Counted from the stretch's first letter, positions 24,781 through 33,898 are shown. The stretch: DNA of 64,000 nucleotides from Halopseudomonas sabulinigri (GCF_900105255.1 NZ_LT629763.1:2914001-2978000); one strand, 5' to 3'. The notes: generated from the letters alone by a model not told the origin. Numbers and translations: made by a program.

Positions 24781-25153
24781 GTGTCTGCCGGCGCATCTCT
24801 GGCGCCGCTATTGCATCGCGTCCTGGCGATCTATGCAGGCACGGATGGCACAGTGAAATACGCTATCGCTGAGCCAAAGCAGGCAGCTTGATACCCGTAC
24901 GATAGTTGCCAATCACAGCGGCCATCGGCAGTTACTCTAGCGCCTCACATCGCCTTCATCTCCCCTTGTAGGTCAATGCAGTGACGGAGTGTGCAGAAAT
25001 CGATTTTTGCTCGCCCAAATAGGTGAGTTAGTTCGAGTTAAGACATTCGTAAGGTGTGTCTCACCAGGCAGCTTTATCCCGTTCGGTAGTCGTTTGTATA
25101 CGGCGAGTCATTTTTCGCAGCTACAACAACAATGAAGACGGAGAGTTTTACGA
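24781..25153. other. Gene-free region upstream of the first polyester hydrolase
   Basis: These 373 bases have no credible coding frame. They must hold the promoter of the first hydrolase, but I see no clear sigma-70 pair. The AT-richer stretch 24985-25110 and the Shine-Dalgarno CGGAGAG just before ATG 25154 are the only signals. Confidence 0.5.
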
Positions 25154-26065
25154 ATGATCAACAATAAGCAGAAAAGCACCCTTGTCACCCTTCTTGCCAG
25201 CAGCGCCCTATTGATGTCCTCGGTTGCTATGGCGAACAACCCGCCACCGGTAGACCCGGGTACCGGCGAAGGTTATCAGCGCGGCCCCGACCCGACTGTG
25301 AGCTTCCTGGAGGCGGCGCGCGGTCAATACTCGGTTGAAACAGAGCGTGTTTCAGCCCTGGTCGGTGGCTTCGGTGGTGGCACCATTCATTACCCTGAAG
25401 ACGCGACCGGTACCATGGGCGCCATCGTGGTTATTCCAGGTTTTGTTTCGGCTGAGTCTTCGATCGAATGGTGGGGGCCGAAGCTGGCGTCATACGGTTT
25501 TGTGGTGATGACTATCGATACCAATACCGGCTTTGATCAGCCGCCAAGCCGTGCGACTCAGATCAATGCCGCGCTGGATTACCTGGTCGATCAGAACACC
25601 GACAACGGGAGCCCGGTGCAGGGCATGATCGACGTCAACCGCCTGGGCGTTGTGGGTTGGTCCATGGGTGGCGGCGGGACTATTCGTGTCGCCAGCGAGG
25701 GTCGGATCAAGGCAGCCATTCCGCTGGCGCCCTGGGATACCAGCAGTCTCTATGCGCGCCGTGCCGAGGCGCCAACGCTGATCTTCGCTTGTGAAGCCGA
25801 TGTGATCGCGCCGGTTGGCCAGCACGCATCGCCGTTCTACAACGCGTTGCCCTCTGATATCGATAAGGCCTTCGTCGAGCTCAACAATGGTACCCATTAT
25901 TGCGGCAACGGCGGTGGCACCAACGACGACGTGCTGGGCCGTCTGGGCGTTTCCTGGATGAAAATGTACCTCGACGAGGATACCCGCTATAAGCAGTTCC
26001 TCTGTGGCCCGAACCACGAGTCCGACTACAGCATTTCTGAGTACCGTGGTAACTGCGTCTACTAA
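25154..26065 (+). CDS. Secreted polyester (PET-type) hydrolase, copy 1
   Basis: A 303-residue alpha/beta hydrolase of the cutinase/dienelactone-hydrolase type. It has a Sec signal peptide (about residues 1-27, ending AMA). The triad is Ser170 (GWSMG), Asp216 and His248; oxyanion candidates are Phe97 and Met171, and Trp194 sits in APWD where PETases keep their substrate tryptophan. Cys213/Cys250 can form the second disulfide typical of type II PET hydrolases, and Cys284/Cys301 the C-terminal one. Residue layout matches PE-H of P. aestusnigri, offset by one. It probably cleaves aliphatic and perhaps aromatic polyesters outside the cell; activity is inferred. A close paralogue follows. Confidence 0.9.
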   Translation: MINNKQKSTLVTLLASSALLMSSVAMANNPPPVDPGTGEGYQRGPDPTVSFLEAARGQYSVETERVSALVGGFGGGTIHYPEDATGTMGAIVVIPGFVSAESSIEWWGPKLASYGFVVMTIDTNTGFDQPPSRATQINAALDYLVDQNTDNGSPVQGMIDVNRLGVVGWSMGGGGTIRVASEGRIKAAIPLAPWDTSSLYARRAEAPTLIFACEADVIAPVGQHASPFYNALPSDIDKAFVELNNGTHYCGNGGGTNDDVLGRLGVSWMKMYLDEDTRYKQFLCGPNHESDYSISEYRGNCVY

Positions 26066-26090
26066 TAGGTAGTAGGCGTGTTGTGGTCTG

Positions 26091-26128
26091 AGCGCCGGCC
26101 CTGCAATCGCAGGGCCGGCGCTTTTTTA
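26091..26128 (+). terminator. Rho-independent terminator of polyester hydrolase 1
   Basis: A perfect 14-base-pair stem (26091-26104 with 26109-26122, loop AATC) is followed by T-residues. It separates transcription of the two hydrolase genes. Confidence 0.93.
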
Positions 26129-26583
26129 TGCCTCACCAGTTTTGCACTGGGTTTCGGGGCCCAGCCCGCGCGCCTCGGGCCTGTGCAGTGGTCAATGGGG
26201 GAGGCGTAAGGTCGGTCGGCGGCTACGCGGTCATGAACCCTGATATATGTCGTTCCAAGTGTGTGGTGGTGCCGCGGAAGTTCACCCGTTTGGGTTAGCC
26301 AAGTTGGAAGTTTTTAAACTTTAATGAATGATCGTTCGAAAATAAAAGTAGTATTAAGTTTTCTCGATAAGTTGTATTTTTTTTAGTTTATTTATTGCAA
26401 CCTAATGATTTATAAGCATTATTCTGTTTTTCCAGGTTTGGGTTGGTCGTTGTTATATCCCATGAATGGGTGATTCTGCCTAACTTGCTATTGAGTTCTA
26501 ATCATCCGGCGGTCGCTGTCGTTAGTTCCACTTGCTGGAAGGCAGTGCAAATAAAAACAATCAACCTGAACCGGAATAACAAC
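26129..26583. other. AT-rich region between the two hydrolase genes
   Basis: These 455 bases lack a credible gene. From about 26290 to 26440 the sequence is strikingly AT-rich with long T and A runs, unlike the GC-rich genes on both sides. It probably carries the promoter and control sites of the second hydrolase; TATAAG near 26410 could be a -10, but no matching -35 is evident. Confidence 0.5.
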
Positions 26584-27501
26584 ATGACTATGATGCCCAA
26601 AAAAGCATTTCGCGCCATGGTGGCCAGCGCAGCGCTGCTGTGCGCACTGCCGGCCTTTGCAACCAACCCCACGCCACCCCCGACTGATCCGGGCAATGGC
26701 AACTCCAGCTACCAACGTGGCCCGGCTCCGAGCGTAAGCTTCCTTGAGGCCAGCCGGGGTCAGCACAGCGTCTCAACCGAGCGGGTTTCCAGCCTGGTAA
26801 GCGGCTTTGGCGGCGGTACCATCCATTACCCCACTGGCACCACCGGCACCATGGCGGCTGTGGTGGTCATTCCTGGCTTTGTGTCAGCTGAATCGTCGAT
26901 CGACTGGTGGGGGCCGAAACTGGCGTCCTATGGCTTCGTGGTCATGACCATCGATACCAATTCCGGTTTCGACCAGCCAGGTAGTCGTGCCACTCAGATC
27001 AACAATGCACTGGATTATCTGGTAGACCAGAATACCCGCACCGGTAGCCCGGTCCGCGGCAAGATCGACACCAACCGCCTGGGCGTGGTTGGCTGGTCTA
27101 TGGGTGGCGGCGGCACCATTCGTGTTGCCGGTCAGGGCCGCATCAAGGCTGCGATTCCGTTGGCCCCCTGGGATACCTCCAGCTACTACGCGCGCCGCGT
27201 AGAAGCGCCTACGCTGATTTTCGCCTGCGAGTCGGACATCATCGCACCGGTAGGCCAGCACGCGTCACCCTTCTACAACGCGCTGCCGTCGGATATCGAC
27301 AAAGCTTTTGTTGAAATCAACAACGGTAGCCATTACTGCGGTAACGGTGGCGGCACCAACAACGACGTGCTGGGTCGCTTGGGTGTGTCCTGGATGAAGC
27401 TGCACCTGGACGAGGATGACCGTTACAAGCAGTTCCTTTGCGGTCCTAACCACGAGTCTGATTACAGCATTTCCGAGTACCGCGGCAACTGCCCGTACTA
27501 A
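26584..27501 (+). CDS. Secreted polyester (PET-type) hydrolase, copy 2
   Basis: A 305-residue paralogue of the preceding gene. By hand count the 263 residues from YQRGP to the C-terminus align without gaps and differ at about 34 positions. Signal peptide residues are about 1-27 (ending AFA). Triad: Ser172, Asp218, His250; disulfide candidates Cys215/Cys252 and Cys286/Cys303; substrate Trp196. Start ATG 26584 is chosen because the signal peptide begins there; ATGs 6 and 9 bases later are also possible. The signal peptide and the Thr/Pro linker differ more than the enzyme body. Its own terminator and a long AT-rich leader suggest separate regulation from copy 1. Confidence 0.9.
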   Translation: MTMMPKKAFRAMVASAALLCALPAFATNPTPPPTDPGNGNSSYQRGPAPSVSFLEASRGQHSVSTERVSSLVSGFGGGTIHYPTGTTGTMAAVVVIPGFVSAESSIDWWGPKLASYGFVVMTIDTNSGFDQPGSRATQINNALDYLVDQNTRTGSPVRGKIDTNRLGVVGWSMGGGGTIRVAGQGRIKAAIPLAPWDTSSYYARRVEAPTLIFACESDIIAPVGQHASPFYNALPSDIDKAFVEINNGSHYCGNGGGTNNDVLGRLGVSWMKLHLDEDDRYKQFLCGPNHESDYSISEYRGNCPY

Positions 27502-27520
27502 TCAGAGCCTGCTGCACCAC

Positions 27521-27550
27521 AACGCCGCCCTCATTAGGGCGGCGTTGTCG
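27521..27550 (+). terminator. Terminator of polyester hydrolase 2
   Basis: A perfect 11-base-pair stem (27521-27531 with 27536-27546, loop CATT) is followed by a short, interrupted T-tract. Confidence 0.75.
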
Positions 27551-27643
27551 TTTCTGCCCGGCACGCCAGCGCCGGGAGCACACAGGGCCAAGGCGCTGTC
27601 TGGATTGCAACGGGCCACGAACAGAAACAACGTGAGGCTGGCA

Positions 27644-28175
27644 ATGATCATCCACCCACACAAGCCTGAGCCGCCACTGGCTGATCCGCAATTGCAGATG
27701 CTGGCACCCCCCCCCTCGCGAGCGTCTGGAGTTCTATCGGCGGCAAATATTCAACGAAACCGGCAACCTGTCCAGTCGCACCAATGCCTATCTGACGGCG
27801 TAATCCTTTCTGGTGATTGCCTATGCTTCCTGCATGGCCTACAACATCCTGCGCTGGGGCGAGTTGTTCACGCTGGTCGTGCCGGCGACCCTGGCGCTGT
27901 TCGGCATTCTTTGCTCCTTGAGCGCCTGGCCGGGCATCAAGGCGGCCTGCGACATCATCGATCATTGGTATCCCAAGCGGAGCGGCTTGCTGCAATGCGA
28001 CTCGGTGTTTGGTGAGGCTTACGACGAGTTTCCGCTGTTTTCAGACAGGGATTCGAGCTTCACCGGGCAGCGCAAAGCGCTGGCATTTTCCAAACGCTCG
28101 CCCTGGCTGTTTTGTGGCTTCTGGGTGTTTCTGGGGTTATTTGCGTTGTGGATACAATTGCCGCTGCCAGAATAA
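27644..28175 (+). pseudogene. Decayed small membrane-protein gene (frameshift in C9 tract plus internal stop)
   Basis: ATG 27644 has GAGG ahead of it and opens a frame reading MIIHPHKPEPPLADPQLQ. At a run of nine C (27707-27715) the frame is lost. If one C is removed, reading continues as RERLEFYRRQIFNETGNLSS up to an in-frame TAA at 27801-27803, and past it into an open frame to 28175 with two hydrophobic segments (FTLVVPATLALFGILCSL and a C-terminal one). Two independent lesions suggest a pseudogene; the homopolymer could also be a sequencing error or slippage site, but the stop would remain. The function of the intact form is unknown. Confidence 0.7.
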
Positions 28176-28243
28176 GCCAGCGCGCGCCGGCTCACGCACG
28201 CGGGGCAAGGTGACTCAGGCTCGGTGCGTGAAACAGAGCTATC

Positions 28244-28268
28244 AAAAAAGCCCGCCGGGTGGCGGGCT
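28244..28268 (-). terminator. Rho-independent terminator of the KamA-family gene
   Basis: On the minus strand the stem AGCCCGCC/GGCGGGCT with a four-base loop is followed by six T, just after the stop at 28274. Confidence 0.9.
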
Positions 28269-28273
28269 CTTGG

Positions 28274-29626
28274 TCAGTCGTCGAAGAAAAACGACTTTTC
28301 CCCAAAGGCCGGCTCGAGGTGATTGAGCCAGGTGGCCTCCGCGTTGTATTTGGCAAAGAAGGGGCGTTGCACCCAGTCCGGGTTGCGGCCCTGGATCATG
28401 CGCAGGGCGATCACCTTCTCGCCGTGGATTTCCGTCACGCCCTGAATTTCGACCTTGCCGGGATGTGAACTCATGGATGGGCCGCGAGCGGTACGCGCGA
28501 TGCCCGAGACGCTTTGCAGGGCGTCGCGGTAAATTTCCCACGCCTTGATCAGCGGCACCTCAAAGTAGTGGCGCGCGCCGGTGTCACGTTCGACAAACAT
28601 GTAGTAGGGAATAATCCCCAGCTCGACCTGAGTCTGCCACAGCCGTGCCCAGACCTCGGCACTGTCGTTGATGTGCGCCAGCAGCGGCCCCTGGGCGCGG
28701 ATCTGCGCGCCGGTTTCGCGCACGCGGCGGATCGCTTCGCGGGCGATCTCGGGCTCCAGCTCCTGCCAATGGTTGTAGTGCGCCATCAGCGCCAGGTGCT
28801 TGCCAGCGGCCTGAATCTCGCGGAACAGCGCGAGCAGGTCTTCGGCGTCGTCATCGGTGACCACCCGTTGGGGCCAGAACGTCAGGGCCTTGGAGCCGAT
28901 GCGAATGGTGCGAATATGCGCAAACTCCGCGCTCAGCAGCGGTTCCAGGTAAGCGCGCAGGTTGCGCGTTTTCATCACCAGCGGATCACCACCGGTCACC
29001 AGAACGTCGGTCACTTCCGGGTGTTCACGCAGGTAATCCTGCAACTGGTTGGATTCACGCGCGGCGATCTTCAGATCCTTGTCGCCGACGAACTGCGCCC
29101 AGCGGAAACAGAAGGTGCAGTAGCTGTGGCAGACCTGACCCGAGCTGGGAAAGAACAATACCGTCTCGCGGTATTTATGCTGCAGGCCTTCAACCACTGC
29201 ACCGTTGAGCGTGGGAATGTTGTGCTCCAGCTGGCCGGCAGGATGCGGATTCAGCTCCGCGCGTACCTCGCTGATGATGCTCTTGAGCGTCGGTTGATCA
29301 GCGCCATTGCTCAGCGCTTCGGCGACCCGGTCGTAGTGCTCGGGTTTGAGCATGCCGCGCTGGGGGAAGGTGAGCTGAAAAATCGGATCCTGGGGTACGT
29401 TCTGCCAGTTGATCAGTTCGTCAATCACATACTGATTGACGCGAAAGGGCAGTACGCTGGCCACCACCTGCATCTCGAAGCGTTGGTCCGGGCTGAGTGA
29501 CTGTAACTGGGGAATCTGATTCAACTGCTTGGCGGTAAACACCTTGAAGCGTTGATGGCTGACGTTGTTGGCGTCAAAGGTCGGCGCGTCCGGCGTGGCA
29601 ATCGCCAGGATATTGGAGTTCGGCAT
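28274..29626 (-). CDS. KamA-family radical SAM aminomutase-like protein
   Basis: A 450-residue radical SAM protein with the cluster motif CHSYCTFC (Cys166, Cys170, Cys173). It belongs to the lysine 2,3-aminomutase family, which uses a 4Fe-4S cluster, SAM and pyridoxal phosphate to move an amino group. The glycine-rich VLVTGGDPLV motif follows the cluster. It is longer at the N-terminus than EpmB, the elongation factor P modification enzyme, so a free amino acid or another substrate is equally possible. No Shine-Dalgarno sequence is obvious before ATG 29626. Monocistronic. Confidence 0.82.
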   Translation of the reverse strand: MPNSNILAIATPDAPTFDANNVSHQRFKVFTAKQLNQIPQLQSLSPDQRFEMQVVASVLPFRVNQYVIDELINWQNVPQDPIFQLTFPQRGMLKPEHYDRVAEALSNGADQPTLKSIISEVRAELNPHPAGQLEHNIPTLNGAVVEGLQHKYRETVLFFPSSGQVCHSYCTFCFRWAQFVGDKDLKIAARESNQLQDYLREHPEVTDVLVTGGDPLVMKTRNLRAYLEPLLSAEFAHIRTIRIGSKALTFWPQRVVTDDDAEDLLALFREIQAAGKHLALMAHYNHWQELEPEIAREAIRRVRETGAQIRAQGPLLAHINDSAEVWARLWQTQVELGIIPYYMFVERDTGARHYFEVPLIKAWEIYRDALQSVSGIARTARGPSMSSHPGKVEIQGVTEIHGEKVIALRMIQGRNPDWVQRPFFAKYNAEATWLNHLEPAFGEKSFFFDD

Positions 29627-29734
29627 AGTTTGTATTCAACGTATTTTCAGATCAAAAGCATTTTGTCACGCCAATGCCGGAGCGCTGGCGTGCAGGTGGG
29701 GTTCACTCAAATCAGTCATTAACCTAGGCGGTTA

Positions 29735-29760
29735 ACGCATAAAAGCGCCGATATATGCGT
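29735..29760. repeat. Short inverted repeat upstream of the VOC gene
   Basis: ACGCATA (29735-29741) and TATGCGT (29754-29760) form a perfect dyad with a 12-base spacer in the divergent region between the KamA-family gene and the VOC gene. It could be an operator; no regulator gene is adjacent. Confidence 0.4.
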
Positions 29761-29902
29761 AAAAAGCGATCGGGCATTGTGATGGGCTGATTGCTCAGCG
29801 GCCGGTAATGATAGCGAAATAATGTATTGATGTCTAAATAGTGACCGGCTGTGCTGGGCAAGGCTATGCTGAGACGCTGGGTCATTCTGGTATGGAGCGA
29901 CT

Positions 29903-30328
29903 ATGTTTTCCTATATAACCCTGGGCACCCGCGATCTGCAGAGCAGCATTGGTTTTTACGATCCGGTGATGGCGGCGCTGGGCATACAACGTTGTGCTAC
30001 GCCAGGTGAGGAGGTCGATTGGCAGGGTTGGGCGGGTTGGGGGTTGTACCGTGATCAGGGGGCCGAGGAGTTGGCGCTATGGCTGTGCGAACCGTTCAAC
30101 GGTCAGCCGCCCAGCGTAGGCAATGGCAGCATGGTGGCGCTGAAAGCCAGCAACTGGGCTCAGGTGCGTGCCTTTCATGCGGCGGCGTTGGCCAACGGCG
30201 GCAGCAGCGAGGGCGAACCGGCGTTGCGGCCGCAGTATAATCCGGATTTTTACAGCGCTTATGTCCGCGACCCCGATGGCAACAAACTGGCCGTGGTATG
30301 TCGCGGTTTTACCGCCGAGCCGGGGTAG
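29903..30328 (+). CDS. VOC (glyoxalase/dioxygenase fold) protein
   Basis: A 141-residue vicinal-oxygen-chelate protein with the paired beta-alpha-beta modules of the family: MFSYITLGTRDLQSSIGFYD at the start and YSAYVRDPDGNKLAVVC at the end. The usual metal ligands are only partly evident, so the reaction cannot be assigned. A second VOC protein with similar opening and closing motifs lies at 42383-42763 on the other strand. It is the first of a row of same-strand genes (DinB, DUF924, PhzF). Confidence 0.8.
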   Translation: MFSYITLGTRDLQSSIGFYDPVMAALGIQRCATPGEEVDWQGWAGWGLYRDQGAEELALWLCEPFNGQPPSVGNGSMVALKASNWAQVRAFHAAALANGGSSEGEPALRPQYNPDFYSAYVRDPDGNKLAVVCRGFTAEPG

Positions 30329-30396
30329 TCTGTCGGGCTTTGTGACCCGCTACCCTCAAGGCCGCAAAGTGTTACCTCATCGCCATGGAGGCGCCC

Positions 30397-30924
30397 ATGC
30401 CGCAGCAACCCTATGCCACGCTCGCAGCCTATAACCAATGGATGAATCAGCGCCTTTACGCGCTCTGCGAGACTTTGCCCGAGGCGGAGTACCGTCTTGA
30501 TCGTGGCGCCTTTTTCCATTCCATTCACGGTACGCTCAACCATCTGCTGCTGGCCGATCGGGTCTGGTTCGGCCGCTTCACCGGTCAGCCCTTCAATGTG
30601 CCCTCGCTGGATACCGAGCTTTACGCCACGCTGGCCGAGCTGCGCGTCGCGCGCGCACAGCTTGACCAGCAGATCATCGATTGGGTGGCGACGCTGAGCG
30701 AGCACCGCATCGCCGGTGAGTTCAGCTACACCAGCCTGATAAACCCACAGCCGCGCCGTTATCCGATGTCGGTGGTGCTCAGCCACTTCTTCAATCACCA
30801 GACCCATCACCGTGGGCAGCTCACCACGCTGTTGTCGCAATGTGGAACCGATCCCGGTTTGACCGATCTTATTCATATGCCGGGCGTTGCCCTGGTAACC
30901 CCCGAATGGCAAGAGGAGAACTGA
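30397..30924 (+). CDS. DinB family protein
   Basis: A 175-residue four-helix-bundle protein. I start it at ATG 30397 because GGAGG at 30387-30391 is its ribosome site; the upstream ATG at 30385 overlaps that site. Histidines in HGTLNHLLLADRVWF and in HFFNHQTHHRGQL fit the metal-binding triad of the DinB/YfiT-like superfamily, whose members include thiol transferases. The function is unknown. It is followed without a gap by the DUF924 gene. Confidence 0.82.
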   Translation: MPQQPYATLAAYNQWMNQRLYALCETLPEAEYRLDRGAFFHSIHGTLNHLLLADRVWFGRFTGQPFNVPSLDTELYATLAELRVARAQLDQQIIDWVATLSEHRIAGEFSYTSLINPQPRRYPMSVVLSHFFNHQTHHRGQLTTLLSQCGTDPGLTDLIHMPGVALVTPEWQEEN

Positions 30925-31467
30925 GTGGCGGCAGTGGATGAGGTGCTTGAATTCTGGTTTACCGAGTTGAAGCCGGTGCAGTGGTGGCGCAAGGACCCGG
31001 GGCTGGATCGCTTCATTCGTGAACGTTTTGGTTCGCTGCACGAGCGCGCCGAGCGCGCGGAGCTGGTGAACTGGCGCAGCACGCCGCTGGGCCGTCTGGC
31101 CGAGATCATTGTGCTCGATCAGTTTTCACGCAACATCTGGCGCGATACACCGCGCGCCTTCGCCAGTGATGGTATGGCCCTGGTGCTGGCGCAGGAGGCC
31201 GTTGCGGAGGGTATCGACCAGCAGTTGCCGGTCAAGCTCCGAGCTTTCATGTATATGCCTTTCATGCACAGCGAGTCGCTGCGTATTCATGAGCAGGCGG
31301 TCAAGTTGTTCAGCACGCCTGGCCTGGAGGATAACCTGCGCTCGGAGTTGCAGCACAAGCGCATCATCGAGCGCTTTGGCCGATACCCGCATCGCAACGG
31401 CATTCTGCTGCGACCTACCACGGCGGAAGAGGCGGCCTTTCTACAAACCGACGATTCCAGCTTCTGA
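30925..31467 (+). CDS. DUF924 family protein
   Basis: A 180-residue all-helical protein starting at GTG 30925 directly after the stop of the DinB gene, with AGAGGAG upstream. Characteristic DUF924 segments are VLEFWFTELKPVQWWRKD, IIVLDQFSRNIWRDTPRAF and FMYMPFMHSESL. The family has a TPR-like fold and no established role. Tight spacing implies cotranslation with the DinB gene. Confidence 0.85.
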   Translation: MAAVDEVLEFWFTELKPVQWWRKDPGLDRFIRERFGSLHERAERAELVNWRSTPLGRLAEIIVLDQFSRNIWRDTPRAFASDGMALVLAQEAVAEGIDQQLPVKLRAFMYMPFMHSESLRIHEQAVKLFSTPGLEDNLRSELQHKRIIERFGRYPHRNGILLRPTTAEEAAFLQTDDSSF

Positions 31468-31562
31468 GTCCTGAGACTGTTGCGCCCGGCGCGCGGCAAA
31501 CTGTATAGGCTGCCTTTAGGGCGGCTGCGTTAGGCTGACATTTTCATCCGCGAGGAGCCCCC

Positions 31563-32357
31563 ATGCCGTTGCCGATTTATCAGGTCGATGCCTTCACCGA
31601 TACCCTCTTCAAGGGCAATTACGCCGCCGTGGTACCGCTGCCCCAGTGGCTGCCAGACGAGCTGATGCAGGTCATTGCGGCAGAGAACAACCTGTCTGAG
31701 ACCGCCTTTGTGGTTGCGCAGTCGGCGGGGCGTTACAGCATTCGCTGGTTCTCACCCTGGAGCGAAATCGACTTCTGCGGTCATGCGACCCTGGCCAGCG
31801 CCTTTATCTTGTTTCGCCTGCATCCTGAGCTGACCCAGCTGACCTTTAACGCCGCTGCAGTGGGTGACCTTGTGGTGACGCAGGATGCCTCGGCGCGCAT
31901 CAATATGCGCTTTCCCAGGCTCGACCCGCAGCCGGTGACCGAGGCGCCTACTGCGTTGCTGGCCGGGCTGTCACTGCCGCCCCAGCAGGTGCTGGTCAAC
32001 CGTCAGGCCTGGTTTGCCGTCTATGCAGAGGAACAGAGCGTGCTGCAGGTCGAGCAGGACCCCGAGCAATTGAAGCAGCTGGCCCCGCGTGATGTGGTGG
32101 TGACCGCGCCCGGGCGCCAAAGCGACTGCGTTTCACGTTACTTCTGGCCTGCCAACGGTGGCCTCGAAGATATGGTCACCGGATCGATCCACGCCGGTCT
32201 CGCGCCCTATTGGGCGGACCGTTTGGGCAAGCGCGAGCTGCTGGCGATTCAGGCCTCCAGCCGCGGTGGTCGGCTGGACTGCGTGGTCGCGCCCGATCAC
32301 GTGCAGATCAGCGGTCATGCGGTACTCTACCTGGAAGGCCAGATTCACCTTCCCTGA
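31563..32357 (+). CDS. PhzF family epimerase/isomerase-like protein
   Basis: A 264-residue protein of the PhzF/diaminopimelate-epimerase fold. GAGGAG stands before ATG 31563. The catalytic Glu is in NNLSETAFV and the conserved CGHATLASA motif follows; the second domain has DMVTGSIHAGLAPYW. PhzF proper isomerises a phenazine precursor, but no other phenazine genes are here, so this is a general family member of unknown substrate. Confidence 0.87.
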   Translation: MPLPIYQVDAFTDTLFKGNYAAVVPLPQWLPDELMQVIAAENNLSETAFVVAQSAGRYSIRWFSPWSEIDFCGHATLASAFILFRLHPELTQLTFNAAAVGDLVVTQDASARINMRFPRLDPQPVTEAPTALLAGLSLPPQQVLVNRQAWFAVYAEEQSVLQVEQDPEQLKQLAPRDVVVTAPGRQSDCVSRYFWPANGGLEDMVTGSIHAGLAPYWADRLGKRELLAIQASSRGGRLDCVVAPDHVQISGHAVLYLEGQIHLP

Positions 32358-32435
32358 ATTCATGTTCCACGGCAGCGGCAAGCGCAAGGCGCTATGCTGG
32401 ACGCTGACTGTCGTTAACCGCAAAGGAGATGTTCG

Positions 32436-33125
32436 ATGAGTGCAAACTCACCCCTGATAATGACCGCACTGCTGGGTTCGGCGCTGTTGTTGAGTGCCTG
32501 CGCCACCTCGGATCGTCCGACCAGTGATGCGCCCCCGCCGCCCCAACTGGAAGCGGACAGCGGTGTGGCGATTCTGCGCTGCGGCTCGTTGCCAGTGCGT
32601 ACCACCTTCAATGCGGATCAACTGACCCTCGAGGCTGGCAGCGACAAGTACCTGCTGGAGCGCGTGCGCTCCGGTTCTGGCGCCAAGTACGAAGTGCCGG
32701 GCGACAGCTCGACCAGTTACTGGCTGAAAGGTGAAAAGGGGATGCTGGTGATCAAGGGTAAATCCTATCCAGAGTGCGAGCCTGCCGGCGCGCTCTTGCT
32801 GCAGGCCGGTGAGTGGGTGGTCAAGGACATCAACCAGGGCGGTGTCGTTGACGATTCCCGAGTGACCCTCAACTTCGGCAACGATGGCCGCGTTTCAGGC
32901 TCGGCGTCGTGTAACAGATACACCGGTGGCTATAGCGTTGCCGGCAGCAGCTTGACCGTAACCCAGCTGGTTTCCACTCGCATGGCCTGTGTGCCGGGGT
33001 TGGGTGAGCAGGAGGTCAAATTTCTGCAGACACTGGAGAGCGTCAGCCGTTTTGAAGTCAGTGGTGATGGCGCGCTGGTGCTGAAGACCGAGTCTGGCGA
33101 CGCAATCACCGCGCGGCTGCAGTAA
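32436..33125 (+). CDS. Lipoprotein with MliC-like and META/HslJ-like domains
   Basis: A 229-residue predicted lipoprotein: signal peptide with lipobox LLSAC (Cys about residue 22), then an MliC-like domain (ILRCGSLPVRTTFN...SDKYLLERV...KGKSYPEC) and a C-terminal META domain (WVVKDINQGGVVDDSRVTLNF...GSASCNRYTGGY). MliC domains inhibit C-type lysozyme, and META/HslJ domains are linked to envelope stress and novobiocin resistance. The combination points to protection of the cell wall; lysozyme inhibition is inferred from the family. Confidence 0.8.
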   Translation: MSANSPLIMTALLGSALLLSACATSDRPTSDAPPPPQLEADSGVAILRCGSLPVRTTFNADQLTLEAGSDKYLLERVRSGSGAKYEVPGDSSTSYWLKGEKGMLVIKGKSYPECEPAGALLLQAGEWVVKDINQGGVVDDSRVTLNFGNDGRVSGSASCNRYTGGYSVAGSSLTVTQLVSTRMACVPGLGEQEVKFLQTLESVSRFEVSGDGALVLKTESGDAITARLQ

Positions 33126-33294
33126 ACCGCGCCGCCGGCGGTAATAAAGCAACCGCAGCGCATCACTGTGGGACAGTTGCTTGCGGCGCCGCGCTGGTGC
33201 ATTGTCGTGCTTGCTGCGCCCCCCGGCGCGGTTGACCCGGACAGCGGAAAATACCGTTGCCGCCTCGTGATTATTCCTGCAAAAGGACGCTCGC

Positions 33295-33876
33295 ATGCTG
33301 TTGCTGATTCTCGGCCTTATCGTCTTTCTCGGCGTGCATTCCACGCGCCTTTTCGCGCCGCAATGGCGCGCCCGGCAAATAGCCGCCAAGGGCCTGAAGG
33401 CCTGGAAAGGGCTGTATGCGCTGGCGTCGATCGTCGGCTTTGTATTGATTATCTACGGCTACGGGCAGGCGCGGCTGGATCCTACCTGGTTGTGGGTTTC
33501 CCCGGTCTGGACGCGCCATCTGGCGGCGCTGCTGACCCTGCCGGCGTTCATTCTGCTGGCCGCCACTTACATTCCCGGTTCCTGTCTCAAGGCGCGTATT
33601 GGCCACCCGATGTTGCTGGGGGTGAAGTTCTGGGCGCTGGCCCACCTGATCGCCAATGGCAGCCTGGCTGATCTGTTGCTGTTTGGTGGTTTTCTGGCCT
33701 GGGCGACCGCGCTCTTTGTGATCTCGCGCAAGCGCGATCGGCTGGCGGGCGTGAGCTATGGCAAGGGCAAGCCGGCGATGGACGCCGTGGTGGTGATCGT
33801 CGGCCTAGTCGCGTGGGCAGCTTTTGCTATGTACCTACACGGCGTGCTGATTGGCGTGAAGCCCCTGGGCATGTAA
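33295..33876 (+). CDS. NnrU family membrane protein
   Basis: A 193-residue protein with about five hydrophobic helices. AAAAGGA precedes ATG 33295. NnrU-type features are the N-terminal LLLILGLIVFLGVHSTRLF, the LWVSPVWTRHLAALLTLPAFILLAA segment and the motif HPMLLGVKFWALAHLIANG. NnrU is required for nitrite/NO reductase expression in some bacteria and is related to heme-containing membrane proteins. No denitrification genes are near. Confidence 0.85.
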   Translation: MLLLILGLIVFLGVHSTRLFAPQWRARQIAAKGLKAWKGLYALASIVGFVLIIYGYGQARLDPTWLWVSPVWTRHLAALLTLPAFILLAATYIPGSCLKARIGHPMLLGVKFWALAHLIANGSLADLLLFGGFLAWATALFVISRKRDRLAGVSYGKGKPAMDAVVVIVGLVAWAAFAMYLHGVLIGVKPLGM

Positions 33877-33898
33877 TCGCCGCCAGTTTGCTAGCGAT

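Noticed and set aside
27416-28015. 199-codon plus-strand frame across the hydrolase 2 terminator
   Set aside because: It runs through the end of the hydrolase gene in the wrong frame and its terminator; only the part after ATG 27644 belongs to the decayed gene.
28514-29500. 328-codon plus-strand open frame
   Set aside because: Antisense to the KamA-family gene with its radical SAM cysteines.
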